From positions 372,001 through 436,000 of the forward strand of contig CAZHUC010000001.1 in assembly GCA_964535825.1 (NCBI GenBank): a stretch of 64,000 nt of DNA, given 5' to 3'. Of the stretch, positions 52,617-60,934 are shown in pieces. Source of the stretch: CAZAQK01 sp964535825 (GTDB taxonomy: Bacteria > Pseudomonadota > Alphaproteobacteria > Rickettsiales > SXRF01). Numbering within the stretch: position 1 is the first letter of the stretch; each line of letters opens with the position of its first letter. The notes beneath the pieces were generated by a model that was given only the letters and a program-made list of their open reading frames with translations, searched no databases and was not told the origin of the DNA. The position numbers and the translations under genes are program-made.

Positions 52617-52961
52617 TTATTCATTGGTCGCCGCCTTGCCAACATATTGTAACGTATCAATTATTGTCTTTTTAGGGTCAATATCCTTAAAGAACTCTTT
52701 TAGGGGGATATTGAACATATTTGCTACTTGACGTGTGACATCGGCAGGAGGGGTGATCCCTTCACCGGAAACGATCACTTCGCCATACCCGTCATCCGGG
52801 AAATGCTGGATGTTATAGGCCTTGCTTTGCATGGCTTTCTGGAACTCTTCATAGCGGCTGGGTTTTACGGCTACATAACACCAATAATTACCGCCATTTT
52901 CCATGTGACCAAAGGTGAGTGCAATAATGCGGGAGAGGGAGTCAATATTCGCTTGCGTCAT
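52617..52961 (-). CDS. Family A small protein, copy 2 (unknown)
   Basis: A 114-residue protein, homologue of 51153-51500: LSRIIALTFGHM, YWCYVAVKPSRYEEF, GEVIVSGEGITPPADVT, QVANMFNIPLKEFF. AGGGAG lies 2-3 bp before the ATG. It is 17 bp after the family B gene at 52979-53386 and so pairs with it. The three A copies differ at perhaps half of their positions, so the duplications are old. Confidence 0.65.
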   Translation of the reverse strand: MTQANIDSLSRIIALTFGHMENGGNYWCYVAVKPSRYEEFQKAMQSKAYNIQHFPDDGYGEVIVSGEGITPPADVTRQVANMFNIPLKEFFKDIDPKKTIIDTLQYVGKAATNE

Positions 52962-52978
52962 ATACTCCCTGTGTGTGG

Positions 52979-53386
52979 TTAGTGACCCTTGGCGTTCATT
53001 GTCATTGCTGGTTTGTAGCCCTGTGCCTGAAGGCGTGCGACCATGAGTGCCTGTACATTGCGCATATCTTCACGTTCAGCAAATGATAGGGCTTCAGCAT
53101 GATGCGGTTTGTTCTGATGGGCCGCTGCAATAAGACCGCCGGTCGCAGCTGCTGTACCAATAGCGATCTCTTTGTTCTCTGCGATAATTCCAGCGAATTG
53201 GCCAATTTTTTCCAGTACCCAGCTGCCAGCATCACCTACGGCATGATACGCTGCGGCGAGGCCTTCTTTAATGAAGCCACCAACCTTATCAACCTGTTCA
53301 GGAAACAGCGCAACCGCTGCAACAGCACCTGCTGCGATAGCTGCACCTGCAATGATCTTACCCCAACATACTTTTCCAGAACTCAT
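52979..53386 (-). CDS. Family B Gly/Ala-rich membrane-type protein, copy 3 (unknown)
   Basis: A 135-residue protein beginning MSSGKVCWGKIIAGAAIAAG, with hydrophobic stretches about 8-30 and 80-97, His/Pro residues (HQNKPHH), and the C-terminal signature FAEREDMRNVQALMVARLQA then QGYKPAM, shared with 51574-52017. A TATAGT -10-like box (minus strand, 53435-53430) sits 44 bp upstream and may be an internal promoter. The function is unknown. Confidence 0.6.
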   Translation of the reverse strand: MSSGKVCWGKIIAGAAIAAGAVAAVALFPEQVDKVGGFIKEGLAAAYHAVGDAGSWVLEKIGQFAGIIAENKEIAIGTAAATGGLIAAAHQNKPHHAEALSFAEREDMRNVQALMVARLQAQGYKPAMTMNAKGH

Positions 53387-53495
53387 ACTCTGCACTCCAA
53401 ACAACGATAAAAATTACTTCTTAAGTTGCACTATACCACGGTTTTTAATGAGATATGTTGCAATTACATGAAGGTTAACTTTTACAGCGTCACTC

Positions 53496-53843
53496 CTATT
53501 TCTTCTTTTTGGGCTTGGCTTTGGATTCTTCCATACGTTTTGCGATTTCTTCTTCAAGATCAACCGGCTGGAATAATTTGGTTGGATCGGTCTGGTACAT
53601 TTCAGCTACCTTGAGGGTAATGGCATCGGGTGGGGATTTACCCTCACCAGATACAATGATCTCGCCGAATGGGTCAAAATGGTAGAGGTCCAGCTTGCCT
53701 TCCTTCTGGGCGAGCATGAAGCCATCATACTTGCTGGGCTTCACGGCTACATATATCCAGCATGGTTGCTTGGTTTCCAGCATAGCATAAACCAGCACGA
53801 TAATGCGTGTCAGATCATCAGGTTGCTGTTTGATTTCGCTCAT
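53496..53843 (-). CDS. Family A small protein, copy 3 (unknown)
   Basis: A 115-residue protein, first gene of the array, 41 bp after acnA on the same strand with no terminator in between. It keeps LTRIIVLVYAML, CWIYVAVKPSKYDGF, FGEIIVSGEGKSPPDAIT, KVAEMYQTDPTKLF and a Lys-rich tail. Compared with the other copies the segment between KPS and the FGEIIVSGEG motif is shorter. The function is unknown. Confidence 0.65.
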   Translation of the reverse strand: MSEIKQQPDDLTRIIVLVYAMLETKQPCWIYVAVKPSKYDGFMLAQKEGKLDLYHFDPFGEIIVSGEGKSPPDAITLKVAEMYQTDPTKLFQPVDLEEEIAKRMEESKAKPKKKK

Positions 53844-53884
53844 GTGATTGTTTTTACTATGTTATGTAGCTTCCAGCAAGGTTT

Positions 53885-56569
53885 TTACGCAGCTTTCTTA
53901 ATGCTTCCTAGCAAACTGCGCATCACAAACTGCAAAATACCGCCGTTTTTATAGTATTCTACCTCATCGAGCGTATCGATACGGCAGAGCACAGGCACAA
54001 CCTGTTCCGAGCCATCGGCACGTTTGATGACCATATCCACCTTCATGCGAGGGCGGATACCGGCGGCGAGGCCGCGCAGCGTAATGGTTTCATTACCGGT
54101 GATATTAAGCGTTTTACGATCTTGCTGACCGTGGAAGGTGAGAGGTAAAATGCCCATACCCACCAGGTTGCTGCGGTGAATACGTTCAAAACTTTCTGCG
54201 ATCACGGCTTTTACACCAAGCAGCATCGTACCTTTTGCTGCCCAGTCACGCGAGCTGCCTGTACCGTACTCCTTACCGGCGATCACCACGAGAGGTGTGC
54301 CTTGCGATTTGTAACGCATCGCTGCTTCATAGATGCTCATCTTTTCGCCGTTGAAAAGTGTGTTGCCACCTTCTTCACCGCCGAGCATTTCATTTTTAAT
54401 GCGGATGTTGGCGAATGTACCGCGCATCATCACATCATGGCTGCCACGACGTGCGCCATACGAGTTGAACTCAGCAGGCTGCACACCCATCTCCATCAGG
54501 TATTTTGCTGCGGGTGATGTTTTGGCAATGTTACCTGCAGGTGAGATATGATCAGTCGTGATTGAGTCGCCGAACACGCCAAGAATTTTTGCGCCGTTGA
54601 TATCTTGTACGGAATCGCCGGATGATTTTTGCATGCCTTCAAAATATGGTGGGTTCTGGATATAGCTGGATTTTGCAGGCCAGCCGTATGTTTTGCCTTT
54701 GCCTACAGGAATTTTCTGCCATGCCGGTTCGCCTGCGAATACATCGGCATATTTCTTTTTGAACATTTCCTGCGTTACGCATTTCATCACCACATCGGCC
54801 ACTTCCTTATTGCTTGGCCAGATGTCTTTGAGGTAAACCGGTTTGCCATCACTGCCAGTGCCGATAGCATCTTTGGTGATGTCGATATTCATGTTACCCG
54901 CGAAGGAATACGCAACCACCAGCGGAGGCGACGCAAGGTAATTCGCTTTTACCAGCGGATGTACGCGGCCTTCGAAGTTACGGTTACCAGAAAGAACAGA
55001 TGCAACCACAAGGCTATTATCTTTGATAGCTGCTTCGATCTCTTCTTTCAGCGGACCAGAGTTACCGATACAGGTGGTGCAGCCATAACCCACAAGATTG
55101 AAACCAACAGCATCCAGGTCTTTATCAAGACCTGACTGGTTTAAATATTCCGTCACCACTTTAGAGCCCGGGGCGAGGGATGTTTTTACCCATGGTTTTG
55201 GCATGAGGCCTTTGGCTTTTGCTTTGCGCGCCACCAAACCTGCCGCCATCATTACATAGGGATTTGAAGTGTTGGTACAGCTGGTGATAGCTGCGATAAC
55301 AACATCACCATGCGACATTTCGTAATTACCGACCTTGATCTTTTTGCCGACAGCCGTTTTCTTATCCTTATCAAGCTCAGGCTGTGCAGAAGCAAAAGAG
55401 GTGTGTGCTTCTGAAAGCAGAACTTTATCCTGCGGACGTTTCGGGCCAGCAAGGCAAGGCTCAACGCTGCCCATATCCAGTTCAAGTGTGCTGGTGAATA
55501 CAGGATCTTTGTAATTGGCATCGCGCCACATGCCCTGCGCTTTCGCATACGCTTCAACCAGTGCGATACGGCCAGCATCACGGCCTGTAAGTTTCAGGTA
55601 ATTGATGGTTTCCGCATCGATTGGGAAGATACCGCAGGTCGCACCATATTCCGGTGCCATGTTGGCAATGGTTGCACGGTCAGCGAGCGGAAGATTATCC
55701 AGACCCGGGCCATAGAATTCAACGAATTTACCCACCACGCCTTTTTTGCGCAGCATTTGCGTTACGGTAAGTACGAGATCAGTCGCCGTTGCACCCTCGC
55801 GCAGTTTGCCTGTAAGTTTGAAACCTACCACTTCAGGGATAAGCATCGATACGGGCTGACCAAGCATCGCCGCTTCTGCTTCAATACCGCCAACACCCCA
55901 GCCAAGTACACCCAGACCATTCACCATGGTGGTGTGCGAGTCTGTGCCCACAAGTGTATCGGGGTATGCAACATCACCATCCACCCACACAGCTTGCGCC
56001 AGATATTCAAGGTTCACCTGATGGCAGATACCCGTTCCCGGAGGAACCACGCGGAAATTATTGAATGCTGCCTGACCCCAGCGGAGGAATTCATAACGTT
56101 CACCGTTACGCTGCATTTCAACGTCGACGTTCTTTGTGAATGCATCCTTAGTGCCGTAATTATCAACCATAACCGAATGGTCGATGACAAGATCAACAGG
56201 TGAGAGTGGATTGATCTTCTCAGCATCACCGCCGAGCTTTGCCATTGCATCGCGCATAGCAGCTAAATCCACAACGGCTGGAACGCCGGTAAAATCCTGC
56301 ATCAACACACGGGCAGGGCGGAACGCGATCTCGCGCGTTGAGCTTTTACTTAAATGCCATTCTGCGAATGCGCTGATGTCTTCACCGGAAACAGAAACAT
56401 CATCTTCATAGCGCAGCAGATTCTCAAGGAGCACTTTGAGTGAAAACGGCAAGCGGCTCAGGTCACCGAGCTTTGCATACGCTGCCGGAAGGCTGTAATA
56501 GGTGTATGTTTTACCACCTGCCTGCAACGTCGAACGGCTGCCCAGCGAATTCTTACTCTTGTTTTTCAC
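53885..56569 (-). CDS. acnA: Aconitate hydratase A
   Basis: Citrate to isocitrate in the citric acid cycle, a [4Fe-4S] enzyme. The 894 residues match AcnA. VGTDSHTTMVNGLGVLGWGVGG, AAITSCTNTSNPYVM and GCTTCIGNSGPL hold the cluster cysteines, and EYGTGSSRDWAAKG lies in the swivel domain. The start is GTG, with AGGAG at 56576-56580 as a good ribosome site. It lies upstream of the A/B array and could drive its transcription. Confidence 0.97.
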   Translation of the reverse strand: MKNKSKNSLGSRSTLQAGGKTYTYYSLPAAYAKLGDLSRLPFSLKVLLENLLRYEDDVSVSGEDISAFAEWHLSKSSTREIAFRPARVLMQDFTGVPAVVDLAAMRDAMAKLGGDAEKINPLSPVDLVIDHSVMVDNYGTKDAFTKNVDVEMQRNGERYEFLRWGQAAFNNFRVVPPGTGICHQVNLEYLAQAVWVDGDVAYPDTLVGTDSHTTMVNGLGVLGWGVGGIEAEAAMLGQPVSMLIPEVVGFKLTGKLREGATATDLVLTVTQMLRKKGVVGKFVEFYGPGLDNLPLADRATIANMAPEYGATCGIFPIDAETINYLKLTGRDAGRIALVEAYAKAQGMWRDANYKDPVFTSTLELDMGSVEPCLAGPKRPQDKVLLSEAHTSFASAQPELDKDKKTAVGKKIKVGNYEMSHGDVVIAAITSCTNTSNPYVMMAAGLVARKAKAKGLMPKPWVKTSLAPGSKVVTEYLNQSGLDKDLDAVGFNLVGYGCTTCIGNSGPLKEEIEAAIKDNSLVVASVLSGNRNFEGRVHPLVKANYLASPPLVVAYSFAGNMNIDITKDAIGTGSDGKPVYLKDIWPSNKEVADVVMKCVTQEMFKKKYADVFAGEPAWQKIPVGKGKTYGWPAKSSYIQNPPYFEGMQKSSGDSVQDINGAKILGVFGDSITTDHISPAGNIAKTSPAAKYLMEMGVQPAEFNSYGARRGSHDVMMRGTFANIRIKNEMLGGEEGGNTLFNGEKMSIYEAAMRYKSQGTPLVVIAGKEYGTGSSRDWAAKGTMLLGVKAVIAESFERIHRSNLVGMGILPLTFHGQQDRKTLNITGNETITLRGLAAGIRPRMKVDMVIKRADGSEQVVPVLCRIDTLDEVEYYKNGGILQFVMRSLLGSIKKAA

Positions 56570-56787
56570 ACACTTCTCCTTATGAATGGGGTATTAGAAC
56601 ACGATATAATAGGCTAAAGGCTAATAGTTAAGGGTTTATTACTAACTTCTTGATAATTCATTATGTTAGCATAGAGTTTTTGGCTGATTCTAAGGTTTTA
56701 ACAGAAATGTAACAACTATACCGGCACTCATAGTGTTAGGCTGCACCCGGATGTGTTATCAAAATACATTTAGGGAAGACATAGCTG

Positions 56788-57657
56788 ATGAGCTATTTTA
56801 CCGAAGATAATCACCCTGAGCTAATGAACATTCCGCTTAAGGGAGGCATGTTGCAAGAATTCATTCAGCAATTAAAATTGAGTGGAGATTTGAAAAGCCT
56901 TGGCATTTGCGAAGACTCAGAAGCAGCAAAATATCCTTCCTTAAAAATGACCATGGACATCGTGCAGCGTATTACAGACCTTGTTATCGAGAAAGTTGAT
57001 AACAAGGGAGCTGCAATGTATGGGGTGGATGCAAGGGATATGATGAATATCATTGCACGTGCGACGGGCCACAAAGCTCCTGATGATAGCACTGAGCATA
57101 GCAATTATATAGCAATCAGCCGGGATGATAATAATCCCGAAAACATAAAAGTGACTGTTTCTGAGGCTGAAACAAACATTACAGTTATCCAGCAGGTGAT
57201 GCAGTTGTTTTCCATGTGCCTCGCGGTACAGGAAGGCAAGCAAAAAGAACTGCTTGATCTGGTGGAACGCGATTACCAAAGCAGTATAAGGATTGTTAAT
57301 GCATCAGCAATTAATGCCGAGGATAAGGTGCTGGAAATGAGTGCAAAAACAGGCGCAATAGCCGGATCACTACTAACTGCTGAACATACCTTGAATGCAT
57401 TAAAAGCCAGAAAAAGCCCCATTGCTGGATTAGTAGAGCAGTCTTTATTCGGTATAGATTATACGCGTACAAAAAAGAAGGCAGGCATCAGTGAGTTATT
57501 AGACCATGCCATTGAAGTGTTTGCGGCACAAATTCCCGAGGCAGGCAATTTTGATGGAAGCACGGAGCAGGGGCGGCAAAATATTAGAAAATATCGTACA
57601 TTTTTGATTAAAGGCTTGCAAGAACACATGGGGATGCAATCAAGAGAAATAGACTAA
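56788..57657 (+). CDS. Unrecognised 289-residue protein
   Basis: A soluble, mostly helical protein that I do not recognise. There is no signal peptide or membrane segment. The middle has a run of charged helices (SEAETNITVIQQVMQLFSMC, EGKQKELLDLVERDYQSS) and the C-terminal part reads RTKKKAGISELLDHAIEVFA. No catalytic motif is obvious. A GGGAAG ribosome site precedes the ATG by 11 bp, a little far. It stands alone upstream of ccmA, 21 bp before it, so it may be transcribed with ccmAB. The 218-bp spacer before it holds no clear gene or promoter. Confidence 0.6.
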   Translation: MSYFTEDNHPELMNIPLKGGMLQEFIQQLKLSGDLKSLGICEDSEAAKYPSLKMTMDIVQRITDLVIEKVDNKGAAMYGVDARDMMNIIARATGHKAPDDSTEHSNYIAISRDDNNPENIKVTVSEAETNITVIQQVMQLFSMCLAVQEGKQKELLDLVERDYQSSIRIVNASAINAEDKVLEMSAKTGAIAGSLLTAEHTLNALKARKSPIAGLVEQSLFGIDYTRTKKKAGISELLDHAIEVFAAQIPEAGNFDGSTEQGRQNIRKYRTFLIKGLQEHMGMQSREID

Positions 57658-57678
57658 TTCAATTTTGGCCAGTATATC

Positions 57679-58296
57679 ATGGCCATGCTTACTGTCGAAA
57701 ACCTCACTTCTACACGTTCTGACCGGCTGATCTTCAGCGGGTTGGGGTTTTCGTTACAAACCGGGGCACTTTTACTCCTGAAAGGTCCGAATGGCGTGGG
57801 GAAAACCACGCTTATCCGCATAATCGCAGGTTTGTTGCCAGCGGAGCAGGGAAGTATCACGTGGAATAATGAATCCATCAAAGATAATGCCGCCTTCAAA
57901 CGTGAGCTGATGTATGTGGGGCATAAAAGCGCAGTGAAAGCTGATAGCACAGTGGAAGAAAATCTGCGCTTCTGGGCAAAAATGTATAATACGGAACTGC
58001 TCATTCCCGCAGCACTCAAATATTTTGACCTCACGAAATTCAAGGATGCACCTGCAGGGCAGCTTTCCGCCGGCTGGCAACGGCGCGTGGCACTTGCCCG
58101 CCTTATCCTTGCGCCTAGCAAACTCTGGCTACTGGATGAACCCACCAATTTCTTGGATGATGAGGCGGTGATACTCATGGCAAGCCTTATTGAATCCCGC
58201 GTGACACAAGGTGGCATCGTCATCGCCGCCAGCCACACGATGAACTCCGTGATCGCGAGCCATACGCTGTGGGTAGGGGATTTCTGCCATGTTTAA
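57679..58296 (+). CDS. ccmA: Heme exporter ATP-binding protein CcmA
   Basis: ABC ATPase that releases heme-loaded CcmE. In the 205 residues, Walker A is GPNGVGKTTL, the signature is LSAGWQRRVALARLIL (the CcmA-type LSAGW) and Walker B is LWLLDEPTNFLD. ccmB overlaps by 8 bp. The genes ccmC-I are not here; the rest of the system lies at 30.4-35.1 kb. Confidence 0.94.
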   Translation: MAMLTVENLTSTRSDRLIFSGLGFSLQTGALLLLKGPNGVGKTTLIRIIAGLLPAEQGSITWNNESIKDNAAFKRELMYVGHKSAVKADSTVEENLRFWAKMYNTELLIPAALKYFDLTKFKDAPAGQLSAGWQRRVALARLILAPSKLWLLDEPTNFLDDEAVILMASLIESRVTQGGIVIAASHTMNSVIASHTLWVGDFCHV

Positions 58297-58918
58297 GCTG
58301 GTCCTTACTCAAACTATATCGCATTCATTCCGCAAGGGCGGCGGGGCATTTGGCACGCTGGCTTTCTATGTGCTGGTGGTGACAATGTTCACCTTCGCCC
58401 TGAACCCACAGACACTGCATGACCATGCCGGTGCGGTGATGTGTGTGGCGTTGTTGCTGGCGAGCATTACTTCCTTGCCGCTTTTGTTCGAACGTGACCA
58501 TGAAGATGGCACACTGGAGCAATATCTGTTGCAACCGGTAGCACTGGAAATTCTCGTGCTGGCTAAGATTGTGGGGCTTTGGATTTCCGTCATGCTGCCG
58601 ATACTGGTAATGTCTCCGATCGTCGCGGCTATGGCGAATCTGGATACTGCACAAACTATGCAAGCACTTACCATGCTGCTGTTGGCATCGCCCAGCATTG
58701 TGGCGGTTGGTGCGGTTACGGCTGCACTGACGCTGGGTAATAAGCGCGGCGGCCTGCTGCAGGCGTTGGTGGCGTTACCGCTTTATACGCCGGTGCTGAT
58801 ATTCGCGGCATCCATCAGCGGGCAGGGGGTGGTGCTTTTTCTAGCGGCGATGCTGTGCGCTTCCGTACCGCTGGCATGCATGGTATGCGCAGCGCTTATT
58901 AGGCTGAGTTCAGAATAG
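58289..58918 (+). CDS. ccmB: Heme exporter membrane protein CcmB
   Basis: Permease partner of CcmA. The 209 residues have about six membrane segments. FERDHEDGTLEQYLLQPVAL is the conserved cytoplasmic loop of CcmB, and KRGGLLQALVALPLYTPVLI is typical of the second half. It overlaps ccmA. Its stop abuts that of the convergent pseudopilin gene. Confidence 0.92.
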   Translation: MFKLVLTQTISHSFRKGGGAFGTLAFYVLVVTMFTFALNPQTLHDHAGAVMCVALLLASITSLPLLFERDHEDGTLEQYLLQPVALEILVLAKIVGLWISVMLPILVMSPIVAAMANLDTAQTMQALTMLLLASPSIVAVGAVTAALTLGNKRGGLLQALVALPLYTPVLIFAASISGQGVVLFLAAMLCASVPLACMVCAALIRLSSE

Positions 58919-59608
58919 TTATTCGATGTAATACATCAGCCGGCAACTAAGTTCGTTGCCTGCGCTAAGAGCATAGCCAGTACCATCCGCACATGTATCA
59001 ACTGCAACGCCAGCCGCTACAGGAGCAATTCCCTGTATATTGCCTCTTTCCGGTTCGCCATCATCAAGTTTTATATCGATCTGTTTACCTTCATAGGTTG
59101 TGACACCCGATGCTGCAGTGCCAACACTAGGGATGCCCGAGATATGAATACTATTTCCAATATGACTATTAAAATAACCAGCGTAATCCCTGTAATAAAA
59201 AAATGTTGCCGATGTAGCCGTGGGAGCAATGCCATACACATACGGGCTGTTCTGCGATAGCTCAACGGCTATTAATCCAGCTAATTTAAGTTCTGCCCAT
59301 GCGTAAGCTGGCTCATTAGCAATATCTCCATTGATATCACCATCGCCATCACCTGTTAAACTTCCCATTTCTGGCCAGTATTGGCCGGGAGCGCGCATGT
59401 CACCGGGTATCGCGTTGTATTTGTCCCTGAACGTGTAATAAGCACCATGAAAATTCTCGAGGCTTCTGATGGTTTTTCTTATCTTGGCAGTTTCTATAAT
59501 GGTACGACCCACCAAGATGCCAGCTACCGCAAGGCCTATAACAATAAGCACCACTGCTACTTCAAGCAGTGTGAAACCCGTAGCATTGCTGGATCTTTTG
59601 TAATGCAT
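58919..59608 (-). CDS. Type IV pilin/pseudopilin-like protein, isolated
   Basis: A 229-residue prepilin-like protein. The leader MHYKRSSNATG is followed by the class III signal FTLLEVAVVLIVIGLAVAGI: prepilin peptidase would cut after G11 and the Glu at +5 is present. The mature domain has YNAIPGDMRAPGQYWPEMG and an Asp/Gly repeat DGDGDINGD that may bind calcium, resembling GspG/PilA-like pseudopilins. No secretion or pilus genes are next to it. It follows the G1PDH-like gene by 17 bp on the same strand. Confidence 0.75.
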   Translation of the reverse strand: MHYKRSSNATGFTLLEVAVVLIVIGLAVAGILVGRTIIETAKIRKTIRSLENFHGAYYTFRDKYNAIPGDMRAPGQYWPEMGSLTGDGDGDINGDIANEPAYAWAELKLAGLIAVELSQNSPYVYGIAPTATSATFFYYRDYAGYFNSHIGNSIHISGIPSVGTAASGVTTYEGKQIDIKLDDGEPERGNIQGIAPVAAGVAVDTCADGTGYALSAGNELSCRLMYYIE

Positions 59609-59625
59609 CAGGCTATCCTAACATA

Positions 59626-60852
59626 CTAGATCAGATCAAGAAATGTAAAACGCTCGCGCAGGAAACGCGCTGCGCCGCTAACGGCAATATAAGTATCCTG
59701 TTGCCAGCCAAGCGCACCCCAGAAGGACTGGCAGCCGGCCTCCGTCAGAATAGCCTGCATGCGTTGCGGCGGGATGGTCACCTTGCTTATCCTGCTGGCT
59801 ACGTCTGGCCAGTTTTTGATCTCTTTGTTTTCCATTTGTTGCAATTTTTCTGCATAGGCCTTTTTTGCTTCGGCCGTAACATCAACGCCAAATAATTCTG
59901 TGATGCGGGCTTCCGGGAATATCTTATCTGCAAAGATGGGCTCGATATTAAGCAAGGCTTCCTGACGATTAGCCATCGCCAATGCAGTTACGGCAATTTC
60001 TTCACCGTGTAGTGCTTTATACGAACTGCCTGCATGTTTAAGATGCATGGTGTAAGCATGCGCGATCATATGCTCACCCTGACTTGCGGGATAGCTGCCT
60101 TTAGCGGCGGTCATACCTAATCCGGATAATAATAATGTCTGCATGAGCAGTTTTAGTACCTGCTCATCTGCCATGCGGATGCCTTTGGCTGATGCCAGCA
60201 ATTCATCCTCAATGGCTAACAATGGTGTGAATACGGATTCATCATAATTAGTGCCGAGCAATAAATGTGAGAGCAGCCAATCTGCCTGCGCGGTAGAGCG
60301 CGCCATGGAGTCACCAAATCCGCCTTGGTTCAGGCGTGCCGGAGCTGCGCTTATAATACTCATGTCACACAGCACCGCTTGCGGCATCTGCGCAGCCATA
60401 GTTTTTTTGTAGCCTCGCTCTGAGATGGAGGCATTAGCCGATAGATAGCCATTCATTGAAGCGGCTGTAGGAATAACAATATATGGCTTGCCTTGTTTAT
60501 GAGAAACATATTTGCAGAGGTCATTAAGTGTACCGCTGCCTACTGCCACCAGCGCATCGCATTTTATCGCGCGGTCGGATAGATAGGCTACAGCCTTGTC
60601 ATCAGCGTCCGGCGATGACGCATAGGTTATATGCGTACAAGCATGTTTTGCCGATAGCGCCTTGAACACATGGTCGCCATAGGCTTGCGATGTGTTCTTA
60701 TCATCTACGATCGCCAACGATGCATTCTGAAGTAATGGCGCGATGATATCATCCAGATCATGCGAGAGCGAAGATTCCAGAATGATGGCTGGTTGCGATG
60801 GCAATTTATTTTTTAAAGATTGTGTAATGATATTTTCCATAGCAACGCTCAT
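59626..60852 (-). CDS. sn-Glycerol-1-phosphate dehydrogenase-like (EgsA/AraM) protein
   Basis: A 408-residue iron-containing-dehydrogenase-fold protein. VAVGSGTLNDLCKYVSHKQG is the NAD(P)-binding loop, IPTAASMNGYLSANASIS the substrate segment, and GGFGDSMARSTAQADW, SQGEHMIAHAY and LHGEEIAVTAL hold the metal ligands (D, H, H). This matches the EgsA/AraM family that reduces dihydroxyacetone phosphate to glycerol 1-phosphate, the stereoisomer opposite to GpsA's product. The longer frame to 61188 runs over the mltB gene and was rejected; ATG 60852 begins MSVAMENIITQSLKNKL. The acceptor pathway is unknown. Confidence 0.78.
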   Translation of the reverse strand: MSVAMENIITQSLKNKLPSQPAIILESSLSHDLDDIIAPLLQNASLAIVDDKNTSQAYGDHVFKALSAKHACTHITYASSPDADDKAVAYLSDRAIKCDALVAVGSGTLNDLCKYVSHKQGKPYIVIPTAASMNGYLSANASISERGYKKTMAAQMPQAVLCDMSIISAAPARLNQGGFGDSMARSTAQADWLLSHLLLGTNYDESVFTPLLAIEDELLASAKGIRMADEQVLKLLMQTLLLSGLGMTAAKGSYPASQGEHMIAHAYTMHLKHAGSSYKALHGEEIAVTALAMANRQEALLNIEPIFADKIFPEARITELFGVDVTAEAKKAYAEKLQQMENKEIKNWPDVASRISKVTIPPQRMQAILTEAGCQSFWGALGWQQDTYIAVSGAARFLRERFTFLDLI

Positions 60853-60876
60853 TACCCAGATTGCAGGATAATTGCC

Positions 60877-60933
60877 ATGAAAAAAATTACCTTCGCTCTT
60901 TATTTTCGCAGCAAGTCTGCTACACCTTTCTGA
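60877..60933 (+). CDS. 18-codon upstream ORF before mltB
   Basis: ATG at 60877 (AGGA at 60865-60868, 8 nt before it) opens an 18-residue frame with a hydrophobic basic sequence (MKKITFALYFRSKSATPF). Its TGA ends one base before the ATG of mltB at 60935, which has no ribosome site of its own. The arrangement suggests a leader ORF coupling translation to mltB. It may equally be chance. Confidence 0.4.
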   Translation: MKKITFALYFRSKSATPF

Positions 60934-60934
60934 T

